A DNA stretch of 12,021 bases from Pseudomonadota bacterium (lineage in GTDB: Bacteria > Myxococcota > Polyangia > Polyangiales > Polyangiaceae). The DNA lies in contig JAEZYO010000606.1 in NCBI GenBank assembly GCA_023419055.1, positions 1 through 12,021 of the forward strand, in the 5' to 3' direction. Below, piece after piece: positions 1-7,025 of the stretch. The number at the start of each line of letters is the position of its first letter. The stretch's first letter is position 1. Position numbers and translations under genes: made by a program. Below the pieces are notes generated by a model. That model was not told where the DNA came from. It worked only from the letters and a program-made list of their open reading frames with translations, and did no database searches.

Positions 1-1143
1 GCCAACCAGGCCCATGTCCTGGAGGCTTTGCTCGCGCTCGGGGTCGCCACGCGCGCCGAGCTCGCCAAAGCGACCGCCATGAGCCAGCCGACCGCGGGCA
101 AGATCGTGGACGAGCTCATCAGCGCGCGCGTGATCGAAGAGCTCACGAACGACGAGACGCGCCCGTCCGGCGTCGGGCGACCCGGCAAGCAGCTCCGGCT
201 AGCTCGCGGTGAACCGCGTTTCGTCTTGATCGAGCTCGGCGTCGAACGCACGCGCCTGCTCGCGGCGCCGCTCGCGCCGAGCCAAGAAGAGCGCTGGGAC
301 GTGGAGTTCGAGACTCCGGCGAGCGAAGCGGGTTGGCTCGAGGAGCTCGAGAAGCATGCGCGCCACCTGCGTTCCGGCAAGTGCTCCGGCGTCGTCATGA
401 GCGTCCCCGGGATGATCGACGAACGGACCGGCAACATCTTGCTCTGCCCCAACTTGCACTGGGCGGAGGGGGTGAGCCTCGGTGAGCGCTTGCGGGATCT
501 GTTCGGCGCGCGCGTGGAGCTCTTGCAGGAGGTCCAGGCGCTCTCGCTCGGACAGCTCGCAGAGCGCCCCACCGAACAGGACTTTTTGCTCGTCGACGTC
601 GGTGAAGGTATCGGCGGTTCGATCGTGCTCGGAGGGAAGCCCTTTCAGGGCCCCCAGCCGTTCGCGGGCGAGCTCGGCCACACGCCGATCCCCGGCAACA
701 CGCGCCCTTGCGGCTGTGGCGGGAGCGGCTGCCTGGAGACGCTGATCGCGGAGCCACACCTGTTGCAGGCGTTCCGTTCCGCAGCGGGCGAGCCCGAGCT
801 CTCGCTCGGTGATCTCGAGCGCGTGCTCGATCATGGCGAGCCGCCGCGCTGGCTCGCCGAGGCCCTGGACGCGACAGCCATGTGTGTCGTGGGGTCGCTC
901 AACGTGTTCGGGCTCGCTCGCGTGGTCTTGACCGGCGCGCTCGGGCGCCTGCCCGAGCCGGCGCGCCAGCGGCTCGCCTCGACGATCGAAGGCTCGGCGC
1001 TCTGGAGCCGCTTCGACCGCGTGCGCGTCGAGTTCGCGCCGCGCCGGCGAGCGCGTGGTCTCGGGATGGCGGCGTTCCAGCGCATCGTGGTCCCGACCGA
1101 CTGGGCTCGCAGCAGCCTGAGCCCGGGCAAAGCCTCGGCGTAG
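1..1143 (+). CDS. ROK-family transcriptional regulator, 5' partial
   Basis: The reading frame is already open at base 1, so the true start lies upstream; about 380 residues are visible. The N-terminal ~60 residues form a winged helix-turn-helix like that of NagC/Mlc/XylR repressors (RAELAKATAMSQPTAGKIVD, then a basic wing near RPSGVGRPGK). A ROK sugar-kinase fold follows. The ROK signature is clear at ~191-245 (VDVGEGIGGSIVLGG, AGELGHTPI, then CGCGGSGCLE), including the His and three Cys that bind structural zinc in this family. The kinase parts are degraded: the N-terminal phosphate loop reads ELGVERTRL instead of a D-x-G-G-T type motif, and the catalytic N-D-x-N motif reads Q-E-V-Q (bases 526-537). 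It is therefore probably a sugar- or sugar-phosphate-responsive DNA-binding regulator, not a kinase; the ligand cannot be deduced. It is followed 53 bp later by argC, with no obvious functional link. Confidence 0.88.
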   Translation, partial: ANQAHVLEALLALGVATRAELAKATAMSQPTAGKIVDELISARVIEELTNDETRPSGVGRPGKQLRLARGEPRFVLIELGVERTRLLAAPLAPSQEERWDVEFETPASEAGWLEELEKHARHLRSGKCSGVVMSVPGMIDERTGNILLCPNLHWAEGVSLGERLRDLFGARVELLQEVQALSLGQLAERPTEQDFLLVDVGEGIGGSIVLGGKPFQGPQPFAGELGHTPIPGNTRPCGCGGSGCLETLIAEPHLLQAFRSAAGEPELSLGDLERVLDHGEPPRWLAEALDATAMCVVGSLNVFGLARVVLTGALGRLPEPARQRLASTIEGSALWSRFDRVRVEFAPRRRARGLGMAAFQRIVVPTDWARSSLSPGKASA

Positions 1144-1160
1144 GCGACCTCGCGCCCGGC

Positions 1161-1190
1161 TTCGCAGCCCGCGAGCCCGAGGGTCATACT
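1161..1190 (+). promoter_or_regulatory. possible argC promoter (weak)
   Basis: A sigma-70-like pair sits in the 53-bp gap before argC: TTCGCA at 1161-1166 (4 of 6 matches to TTGACA) and CATACT at 1185-1190 (4 of 6 to TATAAT), separated by 18 bp. Initiation about 7 bases downstream would fall on the argC ATG itself, implying a leaderless or nearly leaderless message. Such matches are frequent by chance, so this is only a candidate. Confidence 0.22.
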
Positions 1191-1196
1191 AGGGGG

Positions 1197-2246
1197 ATGA
1201 AGCGGTTCAAGGCCACGGTCATGGGCGGTTCCGGGTTCGCCGGCGCGGAGCTCGTGCGGCGCCTGCTCTTGCATCCCGACGTCGAGCTCGTGCGCGTCGG
1301 CGCGGCGGATCACGTGGGCGAGCCGTTGAGCTCTGCCCTGCCCCACCTCGAGGGGCTCACCGAGCTCGCGTTCGAGAACCTGTCGCCCCGCGAAGCTGCC
1401 CGCGACGTCGACGTCGTGCTCATGGGGTTACCTCACAAGGCGAGCGTCGAGCTGGTCGAAGCCGCGATCGAGACCGGAGTGCGCGTCATCGATCTCTCGG
1501 GCGCGTTCCGGCTGAAGGATCCCGAAGCGTATCGTCGCTTCTACGGTGAGGCGCACTCGCGCCCGGACCTCTTGGGAGAGTTCGTGTACGGCCTCCCCGA
1601 GCTCAACCGCGAGCGGCTAAAGGGCGCGCGCTGGGTCGCGTCGCCCGGCTGCTTCGCGACGTGCATCGAGCTCGGACTCCTCCCGTTCGCGCGAGCCGGG
1701 CTACTCGCTGGTCCGATCCATACCGTGGGGGTGACGGGATCGAGCGGGAGCGGCGTGACGCCGACCCCGACCACGCACCACCCCGTACGCGCGGTGAACC
1801 TCCGGACCTACAAGCCGCTCGACCACCAGCACGTGCCGGAGATCGAGCGAGTGGTCCGCGAGGCGGGCGCGACCGATCCTCTGCTCTCCTTCATTCCCGT
1901 ATCCGCGCCGCTGACGCGCGGGATCTTCGCGACGTCGTTCTTCGAGGTGCCGGACAGCGTCGCTCCTGAGGCCCTATCGGAAACGCTCGCCGCCGCCTAC
2001 CGGCACGAGCGCTTCATACGCGTCCCGAAGAAGCGACAACCGGAGGTGGTCGCGGTGGCGGGCTCGAACTACGCGGAGGTGGGTCTCGTCGCGGGGGAGG
2101 TCCGCGAGGGCCGGCGGGTGGTCAGCGTGTTCTCGGCGCTCGACAACCTGATCAAGGGGGGCGCGGGTCAGGCGATCCAGAACATGAACTTGATGCTGGG
2201 TTTGCCCGAGCACACGACGCTCGAAGATCCCGGCGGTTACCCCTAG
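1197..2246 (+). CDS. argC: N-acetyl-gamma-glutamyl-phosphate reductase
   Basis: ArgC carries out the NADPH-dependent reduction of N-acetylglutamyl-5-phosphate to the semialdehyde, the third step of arginine (ornithine) biosynthesis, in the cytoplasm. The 349 residues match the usual length of about 345. Visible motifs: the NADP-binding loop GGSGFAGAELVRRLLLHPDVE (10-30), LPHKAS (79-83), DLSGAFRLKDP (99-109), the catalytic-cysteine segment ASPGCFAT with Cys152, GVTGSSGSG (178-186), DHQHVPEIE with the likely catalytic His212, PLTRGIFATSF (238-248) and the C-terminal DNLIKGGAGQAIQNMNLMLG (316-335). The ATG at 1197 is chosen because only eight residues precede the dinucleotide-binding loop, as is normal. 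The frame stays open further upstream, but that part overlaps the ROK gene. The purine-rich AGGGGG abuts the ATG too closely to be a good ribosome-binding site. No other arg gene is in the window; the gene converges with a minus-strand gene 2 bp away. Confidence 0.97.
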   Translation: MKRFKATVMGGSGFAGAELVRRLLLHPDVELVRVGAADHVGEPLSSALPHLEGLTELAFENLSPREAARDVDVVLMGLPHKASVELVEAAIETGVRVIDLSGAFRLKDPEAYRRFYGEAHSRPDLLGEFVYGLPELNRERLKGARWVASPGCFATCIELGLLPFARAGLLAGPIHTVGVTGSSGSGVTPTPTTHHPVRAVNLRTYKPLDHQHVPEIERVVREAGATDPLLSFIPVSAPLTRGIFATSFFEVPDSVAPEALSETLAAAYRHERFIRVPKKRQPEVVAVAGSNYAEVGLVAGEVREGRRVVSVFSALDNLIKGGAGQAIQNMNLMLGLPEHTTLEDPGGYP

Positions 2247-2248
2247 CG

Positions 2249-4546
2249 TCACGGAGCGAGGCAGCGCTCGCCGAAGCTCGTCAGGCCTTCGCGTTGGGCC
2301 GAGCTCAGCTCGGGCAGCTTCAAGAGGTCACCGAGGACGCTCTTGGCCTTCTCCCGGTCACGGAGCGCGCAAGCCACGGTCAGGCGGTTGCGGAGCGCTT
2401 CTCGACGCACGCTTCCGATCGGCACGGGGCGCTCGAGCGCGAGGTCGAGGTGGTGCGCCGCCTCGAGGTAACGCCCCCGCAGCATCAGATTGCGGCCGAT
2501 CAGGTACGACGACACCCCCTGGTCCGGCTCGCGCTCGCCCCAGAGCCCGAGCAGCGGCGCGGCGACGTCCCAAGAGGCGCCGAGCTCCGAGTCGCCCACC
2601 AGAAGCGTGGAGACGGCCTCGTAGGCGAGCCCTTCGCGCGCCCAGCGCTTGACGTCGAGCGTCCTCGAGCGCCCCTCGTCGAAGACCACGCGACTCGCCT
2701 CCGCGTAAAGCTTTTCGGCCTCGTCCGTGCGGCGATCGGCGAACTCGAGATCACCCGCGGCCTCGAGCGCGGACGCCTGCTCGATCTTGGAAAGGTCCTT
2801 CGACGTCGAGAGCTCGATGAACCTCCGCCAGGCTTCCCTTTCGTCCCCCTGTCGCTTGGCGCAGTTCGCGAGTCCGAAATGAGCGCCCGTGTGGTGTCGA
2901 TCGAGCCGCAAGACCTCGCGGTAGCGCTCGGCGGCCTCCTTCCAGTCGCCGACCGAGAGCCGCTGTTCGGCCTGACCGTAGAGGCGATCGACGATGCGCG
3001 GGCAGCGGCGCGCGAAGAAGGCCGGTCGATCGAAGCGCGCTCGCGCGGTCTCGAGCGATTTCTCGGGGAGCGGAAGCCTCCTCAGATCGGCGAGGAAATC
3101 GCGCTCGAGCGCGGCGAGATCTTTGCCCCCGGTGAGCGACGCGAGGTCGGCGCCGCCGTACCACGCGCGCACCTTGGGCATACCGAAGCGCTCAGCGAAC
3201 CAGTTCACGAAGCTGCCGGCCACCGTGTAGGCGCGCGAGGACGGCTGCCCGAGGAAGCCGAGGCGAAAGAGCCGCTCGAGCTCGGGCAAAAGCTCGAGCC
3301 GCTGCATGGCGGCTGCCCACTCGAGGCTCGTGAGCTCCTCGTCTTCGTCCGGCGCCGCGGCGACGGCGATCCCCTCGATACGCCCGGGATCCGGGATCCA
3401 GCCGCCGAGGGGGCCGGCGACCTTGAACGGCCCCTCTCCGAAGCGCCCCGCGATCACGTGCGCGAGCTCGTGCCGAACGACCGGATGCGGGTACGACGAC
3501 TGTTGGAGGTACACCTCCTCGCGCCAGGGCTTCGCGATGTACGTGCGTGACGCGCCCATCAAGCGTCCCTTCTCCGCGTCGGAGGCGAAGAGGTAGACCT
3601 TGATCTTGTCGGGCCCCCGAACGCCGAAGTAGCGCTCGAGCTGAACCACCTGAGCGTCGCAGTCCTTCACGAAGAGATGCAGGTCGCGCTCGAGGATCAC
3701 GCTCGAGTACACGACGTCGCAGCGCTTGCCGCTGCTGCGGCGACCGAGCGCCTCTTCGATCGAGCGACTGGTCGAGTAGTGTCCGAGCTCGGGGCCGTGC
3801 GCGGAGTGGACCAGGCTCGCCACGAGCGCGCCCGCCCCCAAGACGAACAGCCCAGGGCGGCCGATCCAGCGGAATTTCGGACGACTCTGGGGGTCGAGCT
3901 CGAGGTGCTCCGCAAGCGCGAGCGCAAAAACGAGCGTGGCCGCCGATCCGATTCGATACGTGACGAGCGACAAAAACGGATCGATGACGGTGTCGTAGAG
4001 CGGCCCGGAGAAGTACCCGAAGAAAGGGTCGAACGCGAAGACCATCGGGCTCGTGTAGAAGCGAACCAGGCTCACGACGATGCCGCCGAGGGGCCCCGCG
4101 AGCGCCAGAACGACGGCAGCGGTGCGACGCTGCCAGCGCTTCTTCACCCGCGCAGCCGCGAAGCCGACCAGCGTGCCCCACGCCGCGCCGACGAGCGCAC
4201 CGCAGGCGGGCCCGAGCAAGAACAGCCACAGGCCCTCGCCGGGATCACAGAACCCGACGCGGACGCCGTGGAGAAGGAGAAGCAAGAAGCCGATGCCAGC
4301 GAACAGCGCCGCGCTGGCGAGGCTCTCGGCGAGCGCTCGGGCAGGCGCGACCGGCTTCGACGCGACGGCGAGCGCCGCCGCGATGGCGCCCGCGGCGGGC
4401 AGCACTACTCCGGCCAAGAGCGCCGCTTCGTAGCCGGGCCCGCCGAACTGCGGCAGAAACCCGCTCGCGCCGAGCAGCAGGGCGACGACGAGCGCCGTCG
4501 CCCTCCGGGGGGTCCCGAGCTTCACGCTCGGGGTCCCGAGCTTCAC
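2249..4546 (-). CDS. multi-pass membrane protein with gluzincin-type HExxH metallopeptidase domain and TPRs
   Basis: This 765-residue protein has three parts. Residues ~16-248 contain about seven hydrophobic segments (near 16-32, 40-62, 72-93, 105-131, 142-162, 198-213, 232-248). Residues ~275-490 resemble the peptidase-MA/gluzincin group: HELAH at 359-363 supplies two zinc ligands and the catalytic Glu360, IEGIA gives a probable third ligand Glu391, and AYTVAGSFVNWFAERFG (439-455) matches the helix that follows in this group. Residues ~517-765 are TPR-like, clearest at 521-580 and 680-705. Positively charged loops (N-terminus, 64-70, 133-141, 222-230) suggest N-in and an odd number of spans, placing the peptidase and TPR part outside the cytoplasm. 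That is an inference. The GTG start at 4546 overlaps the lon stop (GTGA), with GGAG ten bases upstream. A second in-frame GTG lies at 4525 in a 21-bp duplicate. The substrate is unknown; I recognise no named family member. Confidence 0.8.
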   Translation of the reverse strand: MKLGTPSVKLGTPRRATALVVALLLGASGFLPQFGGPGYEAALLAGVVLPAAGAIAAALAVASKPVAPARALAESLASAALFAGIGFLLLLLHGVRVGFCDPGEGLWLFLLGPACGALVGAAWGTLVGFAAARVKKRWQRRTAAVVLALAGPLGGIVVSLVRFYTSPMVFAFDPFFGYFSGPLYDTVIDPFLSLVTYRIGSAATLVFALALAEHLELDPQSRPKFRWIGRPGLFVLGAGALVASLVHSAHGPELGHYSTSRSIEEALGRRSSGKRCDVVYSSVILERDLHLFVKDCDAQVVQLERYFGVRGPDKIKVYLFASDAEKGRLMGASRTYIAKPWREEVYLQQSSYPHPVVRHELAHVIAGRFGEGPFKVAGPLGGWIPDPGRIEGIAVAAAPDEDEELTSLEWAAAMQRLELLPELERLFRLGFLGQPSSRAYTVAGSFVNWFAERFGMPKVRAWYGGADLASLTGGKDLAALERDFLADLRRLPLPEKSLETARARFDRPAFFARRCPRIVDRLYGQAEQRLSVGDWKEAAERYREVLRLDRHHTGAHFGLANCAKRQGDEREAWRRFIELSTSKDLSKIEQASALEAAGDLEFADRRTDEAEKLYAEASRVVFDEGRSRTLDVKRWAREGLAYEAVSTLLVGDSELGASWDVAAPLLGLWGEREPDQGVSSYLIGRNLMLRGRYLEAAHHLDLALERPVPIGSVRREALRNRLTVACALRDREKAKSVLGDLLKLPELSSAQREGLTSFGERCLAP

Positions 4547-4550
4547 GCCC
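4509..4550. repeat. 21-bp tandem duplication over a stop/start junction
   Basis: Two adjacent 21-bp units (4509-4529 and 4530-4550) are identical at 20 of 21 positions. Read on the minus strand, each carries GTGAAGCTCGGGACCCC and adds seven codons, so the membrane peptidase begins MKLGTPS-VKLGTPR. Each copy contains a GTG that could serve as a start. In the copy proximal to lon, GTGA overlaps the lon TGA stop. Confidence 0.95.
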
Positions 4551-6945
4551 TGACTTCTCCGCTCGGTGCAGGAGTCAGCTGATCATCGTCCTCGGCGTCA
4601 CCCGACTCGGGCTCGGCGAGCACGAGCGGGAGCACCTCGTCCACGCGGTTTACCAGCGTAATGTCGATGTCGTTCCGGACTTCGGCCGGGACTTCCTCGA
4701 CCTCGACGCGGTTCTTTGCCGGGACGATCACCTTGCGCACGCCGGCGCGGTGCGCGGCCAGGATCTTGTCCTTCAGGCCCGGAACCGCGAGCACGTTCCC
4801 GCGCAGGGTGATCTCTCCGGTCACCGCCACGTCCGGGCGGCACGGCGCGCGAAGCAGGAGCGACGCCACGGCGACGAACATCGGCAAGCCGGCGTAGGCC
4901 GCGTCGCGTGCGTGCCCGCCGCGCGGCACGTGGAGGTGGAGGTCGATGGCCTTGAGCCACTCCGGATCCAGCCCCAGCCGGTCCGCTCGCGAGCGCACGA
5001 ACGAGACCGCGGTGGCAGCCGACTCCTTCATCACGTTGCGCATGCTGCCGGTGATGAAGATCTCGCCCTTACCCGGCATCTTCGTCGCTTCGACGATCAT
5101 GAGATCGCCGCCGCTGCTCGAGAAGGAGAGCCCGACCGCGACGCCGGGAGACAGGCGCCGCTCCGCGATCTCCGGGTGATAATGCTCCGGGCCGAGCAGC
5201 TCGCGCACGAGCTCGGCCGTGACGGCGAGCCCCTGGATGGTGCGCCCCTCCGCGAGCTTGACCGTGATGTCGCGGCAGACCGCGGCGATCTCGCGCTCGA
5301 GGTTCCTGACGCCCGCTTCGCGCGTATAGAAATCGACGATGGCCTCGATGCCTTCGCGTTCGAAGCGGACCTGCTCCGGGGAGAGGCCGTGCTCCTTGAG
5401 CTGCTTCGGCACCAGGAACTTCTCCGCGATGGAGCGCTTCTCGGTGCGCGTGTAGCCGGGCACCTCGATGATCTCCATGCGGTCCCGGAGCGGATCGGGG
5501 ATCTGATCCCGGTAGTTTGCGGTGGCCAGGAACATGATCTCCGAGAGATCGAACGGCACGTCGATGTAGTGGTCGACGAAGGTGTCGTTCTGTGCCGGAT
5601 CCAAGACCTCGAGGAGGGCCGCCGCGGGATCGCCCCGCATGTCGACGCCCATCTTGTCGACCTCGTCGAGCACCAGCACCGGGTTCTTGCAGCCGACCTT
5701 CTTCAGCGCCTGGATGATGCGGCCCGGGAGGGCGCCGACGTACGTGCGGCGGTGCCCCCTCACCTCGGCCTCGTCGCGCACTCCGCCGAGCGAGATGCGC
5801 CCGTAGCGGCGGCCCATGGCGCGCGCGATGCTGCGCCCGAGCGAGGTCTTGCCGACACCGGGGGGCCCCACGAAGAGCAGGATCGGCCCCTTTTTGTCCC
5901 GGCGGAGCTGGCGGATGGCGCAGTACTCGACGATCCGGCGCTTGACCTGCTCGAGGCCGTAGTGGTCCTCGTCGAGGCAGCGCTGGACCTCGCGCACGTC
6001 GATGCGATCCGGCGTGATCCGCGCCCAGGGCAGGTCCGAGAGCCACTCCACGTAGGTGCGGGTGACCTGATACTCCGCCGACTGCGGCTGCATGCCGGAG
6101 AGGCGAGCGAGCTGCTTCTTCGCGACCTTCTCGGCGTCGAGGGGGAGCTCCGCGCGCGAGATGCGATCACGGAGCTGTTCGATCTCGTCGTCCTCCGCGG
6201 CCTCGCCGAGCTCTTCGCGGATGGTGCGCATTTGCTGCCGCAGCACGTACTCGCGCTGCGAGCGGCTCATCTCGGTCTGCACCAGGTTCGAGATCTCGTC
6301 CTTGACGCGCAGCACCTCGAGCTGGCGCTCCACCATCGAGAGCACGAGCTCCACGCGCTTGCGCACGTCGAAGGCCTCGAGGATCCGCTGGCGAGCGGCG
6401 ATGCCCGCCTGCTCCTCCGGGAAGTTCGACGCGATGAGATCGGCGAGCGCGCCCGGCTCCCGAACGTTGTCGAGGATGCTCGCGGTCTCCTTCGGCAGGT
6501 TCGGCATCAGGTTCAGCACCTGGCGCGTGCTCTCGCGCAGGCGCTGGCCGAGCTCGCCGAGCTCGAGCGTGCCCTCGGGTTCGGCGACGCGCTGAACGTC
6601 GGCGCGCATGTACGGCTCGAGACCCTGAGGCTCGAGCAGCCTGAAGCGACCGAGACCGTTCAGCACGACGCTGTAGTTCGAGGGGCCGAGGCGGATGACC
6701 TTCACCACCCGCGCCAGCGTCCCGACGTCGTAGAGATCGGCGAACGTGGGCTCGACCGTCTCCGGATTTTTCTGCGTCACGACCCCGAGCAGAGCGCTCT
6801 CTGTCCCGACCAGCTCTTCGACGAGCCGCACCGAGCGTGGGCGACCCACGTTGATGGGCACCACGGACATCGGAAACAACACCGAGTTACGAAGCGGGAG
6901 GATCGCGATCCGTTCTGGATGCGACGCGCCTTCTGAGCCGCGCAT
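4543..6945 (-). CDS. lon: Lon-type AAA+ protein (LonA architecture) lacking the catalytic serine
   Basis: The 800 residues have full LonA architecture: N-terminal LON domain (~12-200, ILPLRNSVLFPMSVVPINVG), helical region (~200-320), AAA+ module (~325-580) and Lon-protease domain (~595-776), plus an acidic tail. The ATPase looks functional: Walker A GPPGVGKT (360-367), Walker B LVLDEVDKMG (Asp427/Glu428), aromatic pore loop RTYVGALPG (Tyr402), DRMEII Arg region and the TREAGVRNLER sensor-2 segment. The protease site is not: the usual D-G-P-S-A-G reads D-A-A-Y-A-G, with Tyr684 (codon TAC, 4896-4894) in the place of E. coli Ser679. Lys727 in GLKDK keeps the exact 43-residue spacing to Ser679/Lys722 and is intact. 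No Ser or Thr lies close by. It may be an unfoldase, chaperone or DNA-binding Lon without Ser-Lys proteolysis. The ATG at 6945 is preferred because the LON domain begins just after it; the frame remains open up to 7083, but that part is not Lon-like and overlaps the divergent gene. The downstream membrane peptidase overlaps by 4 bp. Confidence 0.93.
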   Translation of the reverse strand: MRGSEGASHPERIAILPLRNSVLFPMSVVPINVGRPRSVRLVEELVGTESALLGVVTQKNPETVEPTFADLYDVGTLARVVKVIRLGPSNYSVVLNGLGRFRLLEPQGLEPYMRADVQRVAEPEGTLELGELGQRLRESTRQVLNLMPNLPKETASILDNVREPGALADLIASNFPEEQAGIAARQRILEAFDVRKRVELVLSMVERQLEVLRVKDEISNLVQTEMSRSQREYVLRQQMRTIREELGEAAEDDEIEQLRDRISRAELPLDAEKVAKKQLARLSGMQPQSAEYQVTRTYVEWLSDLPWARITPDRIDVREVQRCLDEDHYGLEQVKRRIVEYCAIRQLRRDKKGPILLFVGPPGVGKTSLGRSIARAMGRRYGRISLGGVRDEAEVRGHRRTYVGALPGRIIQALKKVGCKNPVLVLDEVDKMGVDMRGDPAAALLEVLDPAQNDTFVDHYIDVPFDLSEIMFLATANYRDQIPDPLRDRMEIIEVPGYTRTEKRSIAEKFLVPKQLKEHGLSPEQVRFEREGIEAIVDFYTREAGVRNLEREIAAVCRDITVKLAEGRTIQGLAVTAELVRELLGPEHYHPEIAERRLSPGVAVGLSFSSSGGDLMIVEATKMPGKGEIFITGSMRNVMKESAATAVSFVRSRADRLGLDPEWLKAIDLHLHVPRGGHARDAAYAGLPMFVAVASLLLRAPCRPDVAVTGEITLRGNVLAVPGLKDKILAAHRAGVRKVIVPAKNRVEVEEVPAEVRNDIDITLVNRVDEVLPLVLAEPESGDAEDDDQLTPAPSGEVRA

Positions 6946-7025
6946 AGCTCTCACAGTAGTACGGTTGCTTGGGACGTCCAGGTCTTGAAGTCGCTCTGTT
7001 TCCGGGCCTGTGGTAAGTCGGGCGC
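6946..7025. promoter_or_regulatory. divergent intergenic region between lon-like gene and lipoprotein gene
   Basis: These 80 bp must hold promoters for both directions if neither gene is read from elsewhere. I see an 8-bp palindrome GGACGTCC (6972-6979) and a TTGAAG hexamer on the plus strand (6985-6990), but no well-spaced -10 for it. No CIRCE inverted repeat and no complete heat-shock sigma-32-type promoter are apparent on the lon strand. Confidence 0.35.

Noticed and set aside
882..1196. N-terminal extension of argC back to 882
   Set aside because: The extension is Arg/Ala-rich, overlaps the ROK coding sequence in another frame, and would put about 105 unrelated residues before the ArgC dinucleotide-binding loop.
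2294..4582. Long plus-strand frames (2294-3550 and 3677-4582) opposite the membrane peptidase
   Set aside because: They have the same shadow composition, no recognisable motif or good start signal, and the minus strand has clear membrane segments and HELAH.
4750..6936. A 728-codon open frame on the plus strand opposite the lon-like gene
   Set aside because: Its product is a low-complexity Arg/His/Leu/Asp/Glu-rich string with no domain. It is the expected antisense shadow of a GC3-biased gene whose sense strand is an unmistakable Lon protein.
6972..6990. Heat-shock-type promoter or CIRCE operator for lon
   Set aside because: CTTGAAG is present only on the plus strand and lacks a CCCATnT-like -10. 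No CIRCE inverted repeat is present; the GGACGTCC palindrome alone is too short to call an operator.
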